Source of the DNA: Achromobacter agilis
Lineage (GTDB): Bacteria; Pseudomonadota; Gammaproteobacteria; Burkholderiales; Burkholderiaceae_B
Direction: 5' to 3'
Length of the DNA stretch: 64,000 bases
Assembly: GCF_900496965.1 (NCBI RefSeq)
Contig: NZ_UFQB01000027.1
Span: forward strand, 1-64,000
Part shown: piece after piece, positions 31,550 through 40,610 of the stretch
Layout: each line of letters begins with the position of its first letter
Position numbering within the stretch: position 1 is the first letter of the stretch
Made by a program: the position numbers and the translations under genes
The notes under the pieces: model-generated
Databases searched by the model: none
What the model was told of the DNA's origin: nothing
Seen by the model: only the letters and a program-made list of their open reading frames with translations

Positions 31550-31650
31550 TGGGGGCTTTGCGTAAATAGGTACGGGCGCCGGGTCCTGATGGATCGCCAC
31601 CGCCAGCGCACATCATAATCCAGCGCTATTGTCCTTGAAGCACAACGTCT

Positions 31651-31680
31651 TTACCGTTCCGTCCCGGAAATACGTACAAT
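31651..31680 (+). promoter_or_regulatory. Candidate promoter of the nfeD-SPFH genes
   Basis: TTACCG (31651-31656) and TACAAT (31675-31680) are 18 bp apart and lie about 40 bp upstream of the NfeD-family start, in the divergent spacer with the amidotransferase gene. Confidence 0.35.
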
Positions 31681-31718
31681 CCGGCACAGGAACTCATCCT
31701 TTCGGGCGAACGAAGACT

Positions 31719-32153
31719 ATGTGGATATGGCTGGGACTGGCCGCGCTGGCCCTGATCGGCGAATTGGCGACGGGAACGTTCTATTTGCTGCTGGTGGCCC
31801 TGGGGCTTGCGGCAGGGGGCGTGGCCGCATGGTTCGGCGCCGGCCTCGAGTGGGAACTCGTGGCTTGCGGCGTGGTGCTGCTGCTGGGCCTGCTTATCCT
31901 GCGCAAGACCTGTGTCCTGAAAAAGCGCGAGGTCGACTCGGCCAGCAATGCAGACGTCAACCTGGACATCGGCCAGACCGTCTCGGTCGAGGCCTGGTCC
32001 GAGAACGGCACGGCGCGCGTCTGGTACCGCGGGGCGCACTGGCAGGCCGAGCTGGCCCAGGGGCAGGCGCCGCAGGCCGGCGAACAGACCATTACCGAAA
32101 TGCGCGGCTCGATCCTGGTGCTGACCCCCAAGGGCACGCCCGGATCGGCATGA
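31719..32153 (+). CDS. NfeD family membrane protein (short form)
   Basis: This 144-residue protein has two or three hydrophobic segments at the N-terminus (WIWLGLAALALIGELATGTF) and a soluble C-terminal OB-fold-like domain (DIGQTVSVEAWSENGTARVW). NfeD proteins act with SPFH/stomatin partners in membrane microdomains, and such a partner follows 97 bp downstream. The ATG at 31719 is chosen because the segment upstream is non-conserved. Confidence 0.88.
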   Translation: MWIWLGLAALALIGELATGTFYLLLVALGLAAGGVAAWFGAGLEWELVACGVVLLLGLLILRKTCVLKKREVDSASNADVNLDIGQTVSVEAWSENGTARVWYRGAHWQAELAQGQAPQAGEQTITEMRGSILVLTPKGTPGSA

Positions 32154-32250
32154 GCAGCGCCGGTCCGCCGCAGGCGAGGCCGGCAGCAGGCGCCGAGGCC
32201 GTCCGGGCAGGCTCTGCGAACGTACTTACCAGAAGGAGAGGCTCCGAATC

Positions 32251-33177
32251 ATGATCGATACTTCCACCATCGTCCTGCTCGTCGTCGTCGCGCTGGCGAT
32301 ACTGATCGTCATCAGGGCGATCGCCATCGTGCCCCAGCAGCATGCCTGGGTGGTCGAGCGCCTGGGCAAGTTCGACCGGGTCCTGTCGCCGGGCGCGGGT
32401 TTCGTCATCCCGTTCATCGAGCGCGTGTCGTACAAGCATTCGCTCAAGGAAATCCCGCTGGACGTGCCCAGCCAGGTCTGCATCACGCGCGACAACACGC
32501 AGCTGCAGGTGGACGGCGTGCTGTACTTCCAGGTCACGGATCCGATGCGCGCCTCCTACGGTTCGTCGAATTACATCTCGGCCATCACGCAGCTCGCCCA
32601 GACGACGCTGCGCTCCGTCATCGGCAAGATGGAGCTGGACCGCACGTTCGAAGAGCGCGATTCGATCAACAGCAACATCGTGTCGTCGCTGGACGAGGCC
32701 GCGCTGAATTGGGGCGTGAAGGTCCTGCGCTACGAAATCAAGGACTTGACACCGCCCAATGAGATCCTGCGTTCGATGCAGGCGCAGATCACCGCCGAAC
32801 GGGAAAAGCGCGCACTGATCGCGGCATCCGAAGGCCGCCGCCAGGAACAGATCAACATCGCCACGGGCGAACGCGAAGCCGCGATCGCCCGTTCGGAAGG
32901 CGAGAAGCAGGCGCAGATCAACCAGGCCCAGGGCGAGGCCGCGGCGGTGCTCGCGATCGCCGAGGCCACCGCCAAGGCCATTACGCAAGTCGCCGACGCG
33001 GTGCGCCAGCCGGGCGGCATGGAAGCCGTGAACCTCAAGGTGGCCGAGCGCTACGTCGAGGCGTTCGGCAACGTGGCCAAGGAAGGCAATACGCTGATCC
33101 TGCCGGCCAACCTGGCGGATGTGGGCGGCATGATCGCCTCCGCCATGACCATCGTGAAGTCCACCCGGAACAGCTGA
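32251..33177 (+). CDS. SPFH/Band 7 (stomatin/QmcA-like) protein
   Basis: This 308-residue membrane-anchored protein has one N-terminal hydrophobic segment, a Band 7 domain (AIVPQQHAWVVERLGKFDRV, IPFIERVSYKHSLKE) and a long Ala/Glu/Gln-rich coiled coil (about residues 185-250) used for oligomerisation. The family organises membrane domains and supports membrane proteases. The adjacent nfeD gene is the usual partner. An AGAAGGAGAGG ribosome site precedes ATG. Confidence 0.92.
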   Translation: MIDTSTIVLLVVVALAILIVIRAIAIVPQQHAWVVERLGKFDRVLSPGAGFVIPFIERVSYKHSLKEIPLDVPSQVCITRDNTQLQVDGVLYFQVTDPMRASYGSSNYISAITQLAQTTLRSVIGKMELDRTFEERDSINSNIVSSLDEAALNWGVKVLRYEIKDLTPPNEILRSMQAQITAEREKRALIAASEGRRQEQINIATGEREAAIARSEGEKQAQINQAQGEAAAVLAIAEATAKAITQVADAVRQPGGMEAVNLKVAERYVEAFGNVAKEGNTLILPANLADVGGMIASAMTIVKSTRNS

Positions 33178-33203
33178 CAATCGCGCCCGCGGGCGCCCGG
33201 ACG

Positions 33204-34391
33204 ATGATCGCTCCCGTTAACTTGCTCTTGGTGGCAGCGCTGGCGGGAGTGCTTGCGCTGTGCGTGCTCGGGTCGCTGGCCCGCAGCGGCATGGCGGGCA
33301 TCAAAGAAGCGATTTGCGCCAATCTGCTGACGCTGCTGGCATTCGGCGCCTTCGCGTTCCAGGCCACCGGCGCGCCTCTGTTCCTGTCGGTGATCCTGGC
33401 CAATACGGCGGTTGCGCTGGCCCTGTGCGCGTACTACGCAGGCCTGTGCAGGTTGGTCGGCCGGCCCGTGCCCCGGCATTTCATGGCGCTGGCCTCGGGG
33501 GCGACGCTGCTGGTGCTGGCCGCCTATACGTATATCGAGCCCCGGATCGGGGCCCGCATGGTGGCGATGTCGGCGCTGATGACCGGCTTCATGCTGGCGA
33601 TCGCCGTGACCGTGGGGCATGGCATGCCGATGAACCGGTCGCGCTATAGCTACCATTTCGTCCGCGTGGTGGCGTTCGTGTCGGCCGTGGTCTGCGCCGC
33701 GCGCGCCGTGGTCTACCTGCTCGGTATCGCGGCGCCGCAGGCGCTGCTGCTGCCTACTGCCTGGAATATCGCGTTCATGACGCTGGGCGTGCTGACCATG
33801 CCCTGCCTGACCCTGGGCACCATCATGATCATCCACGACCGCATGCTGGCGGATCGCGAGCAAGAGGCGAATACGGATTTCCTGACCGGCCTGATGTCGC
33901 GCAAGGCGTGGTGGCTGCAGGCCGAACGCTATTGCGCGCAGGCGCTGCGCACGCGGCGGCCGCTGGCGATGCTATTGCTGGATATCGACCATTTCAAGCG
34001 CATCAACGATACCCATGGGCATGCCGCGGGGGACGCCGTGCTGCGCCATTTCGGCCTGCTGGCCACCGCCACGCTGCGCACCGGCGACCACGTGGGCCGC
34101 GTGGGCGGAGAGGAGTTCGCCGTGCTGTTTCCCGACTTGCGCAGCGATGCGGTCATGGAGGTGGCCGGCCGGCTGCTGGATTCGGTGCGGCGCACGCCGT
34201 GTTCACACGGCGGCAGCACCATTTCGTATACGTTCAGCGCCGGGGTGGCCAACTGGATACCCGGCGAGAGCCTGCAGGCGTTTTTCGAGCGGGCCGACCG
34301 CAAGCTCTATACGGCGAAGGCCAGGGGGCGCAACGGGATCGTCGGGCCGGGCGGGGATGCCGACCGCCAATTGCTCCCGACGGCCGCCTGA
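33204..34391 (+). CDS. Membrane-bound diguanylate cyclase (GGDEF)
   Basis: The 395-residue protein has about six membrane segments (residues 1-215) and a C-terminal GGDEF domain with the active-site motif GGEEF and DIDHFKRINDTHGHAAGD. An RTGD five residues before GGEEF fits the RxxD inhibitory site, so it should make cyclic di-GMP with product feedback. The membrane part probably senses an unknown signal. It follows the SPFH gene by 26 bp and may be co-transcribed. Confidence 0.92.
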   Translation: MIAPVNLLLVAALAGVLALCVLGSLARSGMAGIKEAICANLLTLLAFGAFAFQATGAPLFLSVILANTAVALALCAYYAGLCRLVGRPVPRHFMALASGATLLVLAAYTYIEPRIGARMVAMSALMTGFMLAIAVTVGHGMPMNRSRYSYHFVRVVAFVSAVVCAARAVVYLLGIAAPQALLLPTAWNIAFMTLGVLTMPCLTLGTIMIIHDRMLADREQEANTDFLTGLMSRKAWWLQAERYCAQALRTRRPLAMLLLDIDHFKRINDTHGHAAGDAVLRHFGLLATATLRTGDHVGRVGGEEFAVLFPDLRSDAVMEVAGRLLDSVRRTPCSHGGSTISYTFSAGVANWIPGESLQAFFERADRKLYTAKARGRNGIVGPGGDADRQLLPTAA

Positions 34392-34392
34392 A

Positions 34393-34866
34393 TCAGTCGT
34401 CCTTGCTCCGGCGCGGGGCGCGGGTGTCGTGCTTCATCATGCGCTCTTTCTCGCGCTGCCAGTCTTTTTCGCGCGAGGTGTCGCGTTTGTCGTACAGCTT
34501 CTTGCCGCGGCCCAGCGCGAAGTCCAGCTTGATGCGCCCGTTCTTGTAGTGCAGGTTGAGCGGCACCAGCGTATAGCCGCGCTGTTCGACCTTGCCGATG
34601 AGCTTGCTGATTTCCTCGGCCTTGAGCAGCAGCTTGCGCGTGCGCATGGCATCGGGGTGGATGTGCGTGGAGGCCGTGGGCAGGGGGCTGACGTGCATGC
34701 CCAGGAGGTAGAGTTCGCCATCGCGCACGATGACGTAGCTTTCCTTGAGCTGTACGCGGCCATCGCGGATCGCCTTGACTTCCCAGCCTTGCAGCACCAG
34801 GCCGGCCTCGTAGCGGTCTTCGATGAAATAGTCGTGCGTGGCCTTGCGGTTGTCGATAATGCTCAT
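34393..34866 (-). CDS. smpB: SsrA-binding protein SmpB
   Basis: SmpB brings tmRNA to stalled ribosomes for trans-translation. The 157-residue protein starts [20 protein letters not shown] and has [20 protein letters not shown] and a basic C-terminal tail that enters the mRNA channel. ATG at 34866 is chosen; the frame extends 29 codons upstream without similarity. It is divergent from the ratA-rnfH pair, the usual neighbours. Confidence 0.97.
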   Translation of the reverse strand: MSIIDNRKATHDYFIEDRYEAGLVLQGWEVKAIRDGRVQLKESYVIVRDGELYLLGMHVSPLPTASTHIHPDAMRTRKLLLKAEEISKLIGKVEQRGYTLVPLNLHYKNGRIKLDFALGRGKKLYDKRDTSREKDWQREKERMMKHDTRAPRRSKDD

Positions 34867-35090
34867 AAAGCCTGTTTTGTACGTGTCGTCGGAGCCCGCC
34901 GCCGGTTGGTTTTGGGACGGGCTTCTGAGTTCATGCTGCGTAGCCGCCTGCATGGGCCTCTACTCGGGGCCGCGCGGATCCGGCTTCGCCGGTCCGCCAG
35001 CGGCGCCCCTTGAGGGGGAAGCGCGCAGCGCTTCGGGGGCGGGACATACCCTTGGTAAAATCCTGCCATTCTAGCCATTTGCGATAGCCG

Positions 35091-35525
35091 ATGCACAAAG
35101 TACAACGATCCGTCCTGGTGCCCTACAGTGCCGCCCAGATGTTCGACCTGGTCGCCGACGTGGAGAAGTACCCCGAGTTCATGCCCTGGTGCGGCGGCGC
35201 CGAGGTGCAGACGCGGGACGAGCACGGCATGCAGGCGTCCATTCTGATCAGCTTCGCGGGGATGAAGCAGCGCTTCACTACGCGCAACACCCATGCCTAT
35301 CCCGACCGGATCGACCTTGAACTGGTGGATGGTCCGTTCTCCAGCCTGGTGGGGCACTGGGAGTTCCAGCCGTTGGCGGAAGACGCCTGCAAGGTGCTGT
35401 TCACCATGGAATACGCGTTTTCCAACCGGGCGCTCGAAATGGTGGTGGGGCCGGTGTTCAACCGCATTGCCACCAGCTTTATCGATTCCTTCACCAAGCG
35501 CGCGCAGGCCAAGTATGGCGAATGA
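35091..35525 (+). CDS. ratA: RatA/Coq10-like START-domain protein
   Basis: The 144-residue protein is a single START/polyketide-cyclase-like domain with the family start VQRSVLVPYSAAQMFDLVAD and the YPEFMPWCGGAEV segment. Members have been linked to ubiquinone binding (Coq10), and in Escherichia coli to blocking 70S ribosome assembly (RatA). Which applies here is unclear. It overlaps rnfH by 11 bp. Confidence 0.88.
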   Translation: MHKVQRSVLVPYSAAQMFDLVADVEKYPEFMPWCGGAEVQTRDEHGMQASILISFAGMKQRFTTRNTHAYPDRIDLELVDGPFSSLVGHWEFQPLAEDACKVLFTMEYAFSNRALEMVVGPVFNRIATSFIDSFTKRAQAKYGE

Positions 35526-35862
35526 GCCGTCCCCGCCGCGGCCATTGCGCGTCAGCGTCTGCTATGCGCTGCCGGGCCACGTCTGGTTGCGCGAGCTGAA
35601 CCTGCCCGACGGCGCCACCGTGGCGGACGCGCTGGCCGAGAGCGGCTTCGGCGATGCCTTCCCGATCGTGCAGCCCTGGGAGCGCGGCGTGGGCATTTTC
35701 GGCCGCGCCACCGAACCCCAGGCCCGGCTGGCCGACGGCGACCGCGTGGAGATCTATCGCGGCCTCAGCTTCGACCCCAAGGAATCGCGCCGGCGCCGCG
35801 CGGAGCATCGCCGCGCCAAGACGGCCAGGAACGGCCGCATCCGTCCGGCCGGCCTGCTGTAG
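35515..35862 (+). CDS. RnfH family ubiquitin-fold protein
   Basis: A 115-residue protein with the RnfH/UPF0125 beta-grasp fold: RVSVCYALPGHVWLRELNLP, then GVGIFGRATEPQARLADGDR and VEIYRGLSFDPKESRRRRAE with a basic tail. The ratA-rnfH pairing next to smpB is conserved in proteobacteria. It was listed with antitoxin partners of RatA, but this role is uncertain. Start at ATG 35515 inside the ratA end. Confidence 0.9.
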   Translation: MANEPSPPRPLRVSVCYALPGHVWLRELNLPDGATVADALAESGFGDAFPIVQPWERGVGIFGRATEPQARLADGDRVEIYRGLSFDPKESRRRRAEHRRAKTARNGRIRPAGLL

Positions 35863-35930
35863 TTCGCGGCCCGGCAAGGGCCCCCGGAACACATTGTCGC
35901 GGGTAAGACAAATCGCGCCGGCGCTTCGGG

Positions 35931-35983
35931 CGTAACATAAACGTCGTTACGGATTTACGTTTACGTCAACGTCATGCCAAAAT
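35931..35983 (+). promoter_or_regulatory. Candidate LiuR-type operator and promoter of the valine-catabolism operon
   Basis: Two dyads lie upstream of the operon: CGTAAC/GTTACG (35931-35936 and 35946-35951) and ACGTT-TACGTC-AACGT (35957-35972). A TTTACG (35954-35959) and CAAAAT (35978-35983) pair is 18 bp apart, so the second dyad sits in the spacer, as is usual for MerR-family regulators. The sequence resembles my recollection of LiuR sites of branched-chain amino-acid degradation genes. No regulator gene is in the window. Confidence 0.5.
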
Positions 35984-36052
35984 CGGTATGCTGGCGTTCA
36001 CGAGACGGCAGCAACGCCAACAGACAATACCGACTACAACAGGAGACAGGCT

Positions 36053-37207
36053 GTGGACTTGGAACTGACCGACGAGCAGCGCGCGTTCGCGCAGGCCGCG
36101 CGCGATTACGCAGAGGGTGAGCTGGCTCCCCACGCCGCGCACTGGGACGCCGAGGGCATCTTCCCGCGCGAGGCCTTCGCCCGGGCGGGCGAGATGGGCT
36201 TCTGCGCCATTTACGCCAGCGAAGACATCGGCGGCCTGGGGCTGCCGCGCCTGGACGCCACCCTGGTGTTCGAGGAAATGGCGGCGGTCGACCCGTCCAC
36301 CACGGCGTTCCTGACGATCCACAACATGGCCACCTGGATGGTGGGCAAGTGGGGGCAGCCAGGGCTGCGCGAAGCCTGGGGCCCGTTGCTGGCCAGCGGC
36401 CAGAAGCTGGCCTCGTACTGCCTGACCGAGCCGGGCGCGGGTTCCGACGCGGCTTCCCTGTCCACCCGCGCGCAGCGCGAGGGCGATGACTACATCGTCA
36501 ATGGCGCCAAGGCGTTCATCTCGGGCGGCGGCGACACCGACCTGCTGGTGGTCATGGCGCGCACCGGGGGCGAGGGCGCGGGCGGCATCAGCGCCTTCGC
36601 CATCCCGGCCGACAGCGAAGGCATCGGCTACGGACGCAAGGAAGAGAAGATGGGCTGGAACAGCCAGTCCACGCGCCCCATCACGTTCGAGAACGTCCGC
36701 GTGCCCGCCGCCAACATGCTGGGCCAGGAAGGCGAGGGCTTCAAGATCGCCATGAAGGGCCTGGACGGCGGCCGCATCAATATCGGCACCTGCTCCGTGG
36801 GCGCCGCGCAAGGGGCGCTGGACGCCGCCCGGCGCTACATGGACGAGCGCAGGCAGTTCAACCGGCGCCTGGCCGAATTCCAGGCGCTGCAATTCAAGCT
36901 GGCCGACATGGCCACGCACCTGGTGGCGGCCCGCCAGATGGTGCGCCTGGCGGCCTGCAAATTGGATGCGGGCGCGCCCGACGCGGCGACCTACTGCGCG
37001 ATGGCCAAGCGCTTCGCCACCGACATGGGGTTCCAGATCTGCCTGGATGCGCAGCAGATTCACGGCGGCTACGGATACTTGCGGGACTATCCCTTGGAGC
37101 GTCTGGTGCGCGATACTCGCGTTCATCAGATTCTGGAGGGAACCAACGAGATCATGCGAGTGATCATTTCCCGCCAATTGTTGGAAAAAGGAGCCGACAT
37201 ACGATGA
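36053..37207 (+). CDS. Acyl-CoA dehydrogenase, probably isobutyryl-CoA dehydrogenase
   Basis: This 384-residue flavoprotein has the FAD/acyl-CoA motifs YCLTEPGAGSDAASL and QIHGGYGYLRDYPLERLVRD, with the likely catalytic base Glu362 in ILEGTNEIMR. The operon supplies the specificity: the next two genes act on 3-hydroxyisobutyryl-CoA and 3-hydroxyisobutyrate, so this enzyme likely oxidises isobutyryl-CoA to methacrylyl-CoA in valine breakdown. It starts with GTG at 36053 after AGGAGACAGG. Confidence 0.88.
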   Translation: MDLELTDEQRAFAQAARDYAEGELAPHAAHWDAEGIFPREAFARAGEMGFCAIYASEDIGGLGLPRLDATLVFEEMAAVDPSTTAFLTIHNMATWMVGKWGQPGLREAWGPLLASGQKLASYCLTEPGAGSDAASLSTRAQREGDDYIVNGAKAFISGGGDTDLLVVMARTGGEGAGGISAFAIPADSEGIGYGRKEEKMGWNSQSTRPITFENVRVPAANMLGQEGEGFKIAMKGLDGGRINIGTCSVGAAQGALDAARRYMDERRQFNRRLAEFQALQFKLADMATHLVAARQMVRLAACKLDAGAPDAATYCAMAKRFATDMGFQICLDAQQIHGGYGYLRDYPLERLVRDTRVHQILEGTNEIMRVIISRQLLEKGADIR

Positions 37208-38379
37208 ATGCACCGGTGCTGTTCGAAGAAAAAGCCGCTGCCAATGGAATGCGCTTCGGGATCGCGACGCTGAACTCGCCGCAGACCCTGAACGGCCTGT
37301 CGCTGGAAATGGTGGACCTCCTGGCCGCGCAGCTGGATACCTGGGCGAATGACCCGGGCGTGGCCCTGGTGGTTCTGCAGGGCGCCGGCGAAAAGGCATT
37401 CTGTGCCGGAGGCGACCTGCACGGGCTTTACCGCAGCATGCAAGAGAACACGGGCAAGTCCGGCTGGAGCAACGCCTATGCGCGGCGCTTCTTCGAGCAC
37501 GAATACCGGCTGGACTATCGCATCCACACCTATCCCAAGCCCGTGCTGTGCTGGGGGCACGGCATCGTCATGGGCGGCGGGATCGGCCTGATGATGGGAG
37601 CCAGCCACCGCGTGGTCAGCGAGGCCTCGCGCCTGGCGATGCCCGAGGTCACTATCGGCCTGTTCCCGGATGTCGGCGGCAGCTGGCTGCTCAACCGCAT
37701 GCCAGGCCGGATCGGTTTGTTCCTGGCGCTGACCGGCGCGCAGATGAATACGGCCGACGCCTTTTTCGCCGGCCTGGCGGATTTCCGCCTGAATTACGAG
37801 GATTGGCCCAAGCTGCTCGCCTCGCTCGAGGAACAGCCCTGGGCCGGCCAGGTGTCGGGCGCCGCCGAAGACGCCATTCCCCCGCGCTCGATCAACGACG
37901 GCCTGCTGCGCCGCGCCCTGACGGCGCTGGAACCGCGGGCGCCGCTCGAGGGCGGCCACCTGCGCCAGCATTCGTTCCTGATCAACAGCCTGTGCAGCGG
38001 CAACCGGCTGGACGATATTTATGAAGAGTTGGCCGCGCTGAAAGACCACGAGGATCCCTGGCTGGCGCGAGCGGCGTCGACGATGCTGGCGGGTTCGCCG
38101 GGCTCGGTGCGCCTGTCGTTCGCGCTGCAGCAGCGCATGCGCCTGCGCTCGCTGGACGATGTGTTCCGCGCCGAATACATCGCGGCGCTGGCCTGCACGG
38201 CGCATGGCGATTTCGCGGAAGGCATCCGCGCGCTGCTGATCGACAAGGACAAGAAGCCGCGCTGGAATCCCGCGGTGATGGACATGGCCACCGACGCCTG
38301 GGTGCAGAAGTTCTTCGACGAACCCTGGCCCGAAGGCGAGCCCCATCCGCTTGCGGACCTGGGCAAGGAAGGGCGATAG
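37204..38379 (+). CDS. Enoyl-CoA hydratase/isomerase family, probable 3-hydroxyisobutyryl-CoA hydrolase
   Basis: The 391-residue protein has the crotonase fold (GAGEKAFCAGGDLHGLYR oxyanion segment, GHGIVMGGGIGLMMGASHRV) and the long C-terminal half typical of HIBYL-CoA hydrolases rather than short hydratases. EVTIGLFPDVGGSWLLNRMP also fits that group. It would release 3-hydroxyisobutyrate from its CoA ester. Its start overlaps the acyl-CoA dehydrogenase stop by 4 bp. An enoyl-CoA hydratase role cannot be excluded. Confidence 0.85.
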   Translation: MNAPVLFEEKAAANGMRFGIATLNSPQTLNGLSLEMVDLLAAQLDTWANDPGVALVVLQGAGEKAFCAGGDLHGLYRSMQENTGKSGWSNAYARRFFEHEYRLDYRIHTYPKPVLCWGHGIVMGGGIGLMMGASHRVVSEASRLAMPEVTIGLFPDVGGSWLLNRMPGRIGLFLALTGAQMNTADAFFAGLADFRLNYEDWPKLLASLEEQPWAGQVSGAAEDAIPPRSINDGLLRRALTALEPRAPLEGGHLRQHSFLINSLCSGNRLDDIYEELAALKDHEDPWLARAASTMLAGSPGSVRLSFALQQRMRLRSLDDVFRAEYIAALACTAHGDFAEGIRALLIDKDKKPRWNPAVMDMATDAWVQKFFDEPWPEGEPHPLADLGKEGR

Positions 38380-38462
38380 CCCGTCCGGGGCGGCGCCGGC
38401 GCCCATTACGCAGTACACGATGATTCCATACCTACAGCATTGGCAACAGGAGACAAGACATC

Positions 38463-39353
38463 ATGAGCAGTATCGCGTTTATCGGATTGGGCAACATGGG
38501 CGCGCCCATGGCATTGAATCTGGTCAAGGCCGGCCATAGCCTGACGGTCTTCGACCTCGTGCCGGCGGCCGTGAAAGGGCTGACCGACGCCGGCGCCAAG
38601 GCCGCGGCTTCCGCCGCCGAGGCGGTCAAGGGCGCCGAGGTGGTGATTTCCATGCTTCCGGCCAGCAAGCACGTGGAGGGGCTGTACCTGGGCGAGGACC
38701 TGCTGGGCAAGATCCCGTCCTCGGCGCTGGTCATCGAATGCAGCACCATCGCGCCGGATTCGGCGCGCAAGGTGGCCCAGGCCGCCGAGGTGCGCGGCAT
38801 CACCATGATCGACGCGCCGGTCTCCGGCGGCACCGGCGGGGCGGCCGCCGGCACGCTGACGTTCATCGTCGGCGGCCAGGCCGAGGCGCTCGAGCGCGCC
38901 CGTCCGGTCCTGGAGAAAATGGGCAAGAACATCTTCCACGCCGGCCCGGCTGGCGCTGGCCAGGTGGCGAAGATCTGCAACAACATGCTGCTGGGTATCC
39001 TGATGGCGGGCACGTCCGAGGCGCTGGCGCTGGGCGTGGCCAATGGGCTGGATCCCAAGGTGTTGTCGGACATCATCGCCAAGAGTTCGGGCCGCAACTG
39101 GGCGACCGAACTCTACAACCCCTGGCCCGGCGTGATGGAGCACACCCCGGCGTCCAAGGGCTATGCGGGCGGCTTCGGCGTGGACCTGATGCTGAAGGAC
39201 CTGGGTCTGGCGGCCGAGGCGGCCCTGTCGGCGCGGGCCTCGATCCCGCTGGGCGAACTGGCGCGCAATCTCTATTCCCTGCATAGCGCGGGCGGGTCGG
39301 GCAGGCTGGATTTCTCCAGCATCGTCAACCTCGTCAAGCGCGAGCAGGACTGA
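38463..39353 (+). CDS. mmsB: 3-hydroxyisobutyrate dehydrogenase
   Basis: MmsB oxidises 3-hydroxyisobutyrate to methylmalonate semialdehyde with NAD. The 296-residue protein has the Rossmann motif FIGLGNMGAPMALNL, the substrate loop DAPVSGGTGGAAAGTLTF and the catalytic Lys in GAGQVAKICNNMLLG. It is the third step of the valine operon. An AGGAGACAAG ribosome site precedes ATG. Confidence 0.95.
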   Translation: MSSIAFIGLGNMGAPMALNLVKAGHSLTVFDLVPAAVKGLTDAGAKAAASAAEAVKGAEVVISMLPASKHVEGLYLGEDLLGKIPSSALVIECSTIAPDSARKVAQAAEVRGITMIDAPVSGGTGGAAAGTLTFIVGGQAEALERARPVLEKMGKNIFHAGPAGAGQVAKICNNMLLGILMAGTSEALALGVANGLDPKVLSDIIAKSSGRNWATELYNPWPGVMEHTPASKGYAGGFGVDLMLKDLGLAAEAALSARASIPLGELARNLYSLHSAGGSGRLDFSSIVNLVKREQD

Positions 39354-39354
39354 C

Positions 39355-39792
39355 ATGGCGCAGTTCCAGGCATCAGAAGGCCCGGCTTCCCGGGTCAAGG
39401 CCAGCTTCGACCGGCAGAGCATCATGGCCCTGCTGGGCGCGGGCCTGGGCGTGGTGGAGCCCGGGCGGGTAGACATCGTCCTGCCGTACCGGGCCGACCT
39501 CTGCCAACAGAACGGCTTCCTGCACGCCGGCATCTCCACGACGATCGCGGACAGCGCTGGCGGCTATGCTGCCTACACGCTGTTCGAGCCGGGCGAGGAC
39601 GTGCTGACGTCGGAATTCAAGATGAACTTCTTGGCGCCGGCCAAGGGTGACCGCTACGTCGCCAGCGGCCGCGTGGTCAAGCCCGGCAAGCGCCTGTCGA
39701 TCTGCCAGGTCGAAATGCATGCATACGAGGGCGAGCAGGCCACCCTTTGCGTGATAGGCTTGCTTACCGCGGTGCGCGTGACACCGCGCTGA
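39355..39792 (+). CDS. PaaI family hot-dog thioesterase
   Basis: A 145-residue hot-dog protein with the PaaI-type signature NGFLHAGISTTIADSAGGYA (active-site region) and SEFKMNFLAPAKGDR. It likely hydrolyses acyl-CoA thioesters. It starts 1 bp after mmsB and closes the valine operon, so it may clear toxic or stalled CoA intermediates; this is inferred from position. Confidence 0.87.
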   Translation: MAQFQASEGPASRVKASFDRQSIMALLGAGLGVVEPGRVDIVLPYRADLCQQNGFLHAGISTTIADSAGGYAAYTLFEPGEDVLTSEFKMNFLAPAKGDRYVASGRVVKPGKRLSICQVEMHAYEGEQATLCVIGLLTAVRVTPR

Positions 39793-39870
39793 ATCCCGCG
39801 CGCGGCGGATCCGTCCATGGTGGCGGCCCCGCCGCGCGGCTCGTCACGTGTTGCATGTGCAGAGTTGGCA

Positions 39871-40560
39871 ATGCCTCCTAGAGAACATCATCGGATTTTC
39901 CGCAGCAACTGGCTGCGCGCGGCTGTGCTCGGCGCGAACGACGGTATCGTGTCGACGGCCAGCCTGATTACCGGCGTCGCGGCCGCGCAGGCCACGCATG
40001 GCGCCATCCTCACTTCGGGCCTGGCCGGGCTGGTGGCCGGCGCGCTGTCGATGGCGGCGGGCGAGTATGTATCGGTGCGGTCGCAGGCCGACACCGAGGC
40101 CGCGGACCTGCGGCTGGAGCAACGGTCGCTCAAGCGCAACTCCACCGAGGAACTGGCCGAGCTGATCGATATCTACGTGGGACGGGGCCTCACCCGGGAC
40201 CTGGCCACGCAGGTGGCGCGTCAGCTGACCAGCCACGATGCGCTCGATGCGCATGCTCGCGACGAACTGGGTATTTCCGTCCACAATCGCGCACGGCCGG
40301 TGCAGGCCGCGGTGGCTTCGGCCGCGTCGTTCGCGGGGGGAGCGGCGCTGCCGCTGCTGGTGGCTACCCTGGCGCCCGTGCCGCAGCTGATCGGCTGGGT
40401 CATCGGCGCGTCGGTGGTCTGCCTGGCGGGGTTGGGCGCCCTGGCCGCGGGGGCGGGCGGCGCGCCCAGGGCGCCCGCCGCGCTGCGCGTGACGGTCCTG
40501 GGGGGCTTGGCGATGGCCGCGACCACGATGGTGGGCGCGCTGTTCGGCGTGGCCGTCTAG
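39871..40560 (+). CDS. VIT1/CCC1 family transporter
   Basis: The 229-residue membrane protein has the family start IFRSNWLRAAVLGANDGIVS, the AGALSMAAGEYVSVRSQ segment and three hydrophobic stretches near the C-terminus. The eukaryotic relatives move iron or manganese into vacuoles; metal export is likely but unproven here. ATG at 39871 (MPPREHH) gives the usual size. An earlier ATG at 39817 adds non-conserved residues. Confidence 0.88.
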   Translation: MPPREHHRIFRSNWLRAAVLGANDGIVSTASLITGVAAAQATHGAILTSGLAGLVAGALSMAAGEYVSVRSQADTEAADLRLEQRSLKRNSTEELAELIDIYVGRGLTRDLATQVARQLTSHDALDAHARDELGISVHNRARPVQAAVASAASFAGGAALPLLVATLAPVPQLIGWVIGASVVCLAGLGALAAGAGGAPRAPAALRVTVLGGLAMAATTMVGALFGVAV

Positions 40561-40610
40561 CGCCCGCCGGCCAGTTCCCGCGCGGACGCGGGAGGCCCCG
40601 GCGGGGCGGC

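Noticed and set aside
35091-35862. ratA-rnfH as a toxin-antitoxin system
   Set aside because: The pair is a conserved core neighbour of smpB; the toxin role is not general for the family and nothing in the sequence demands it.
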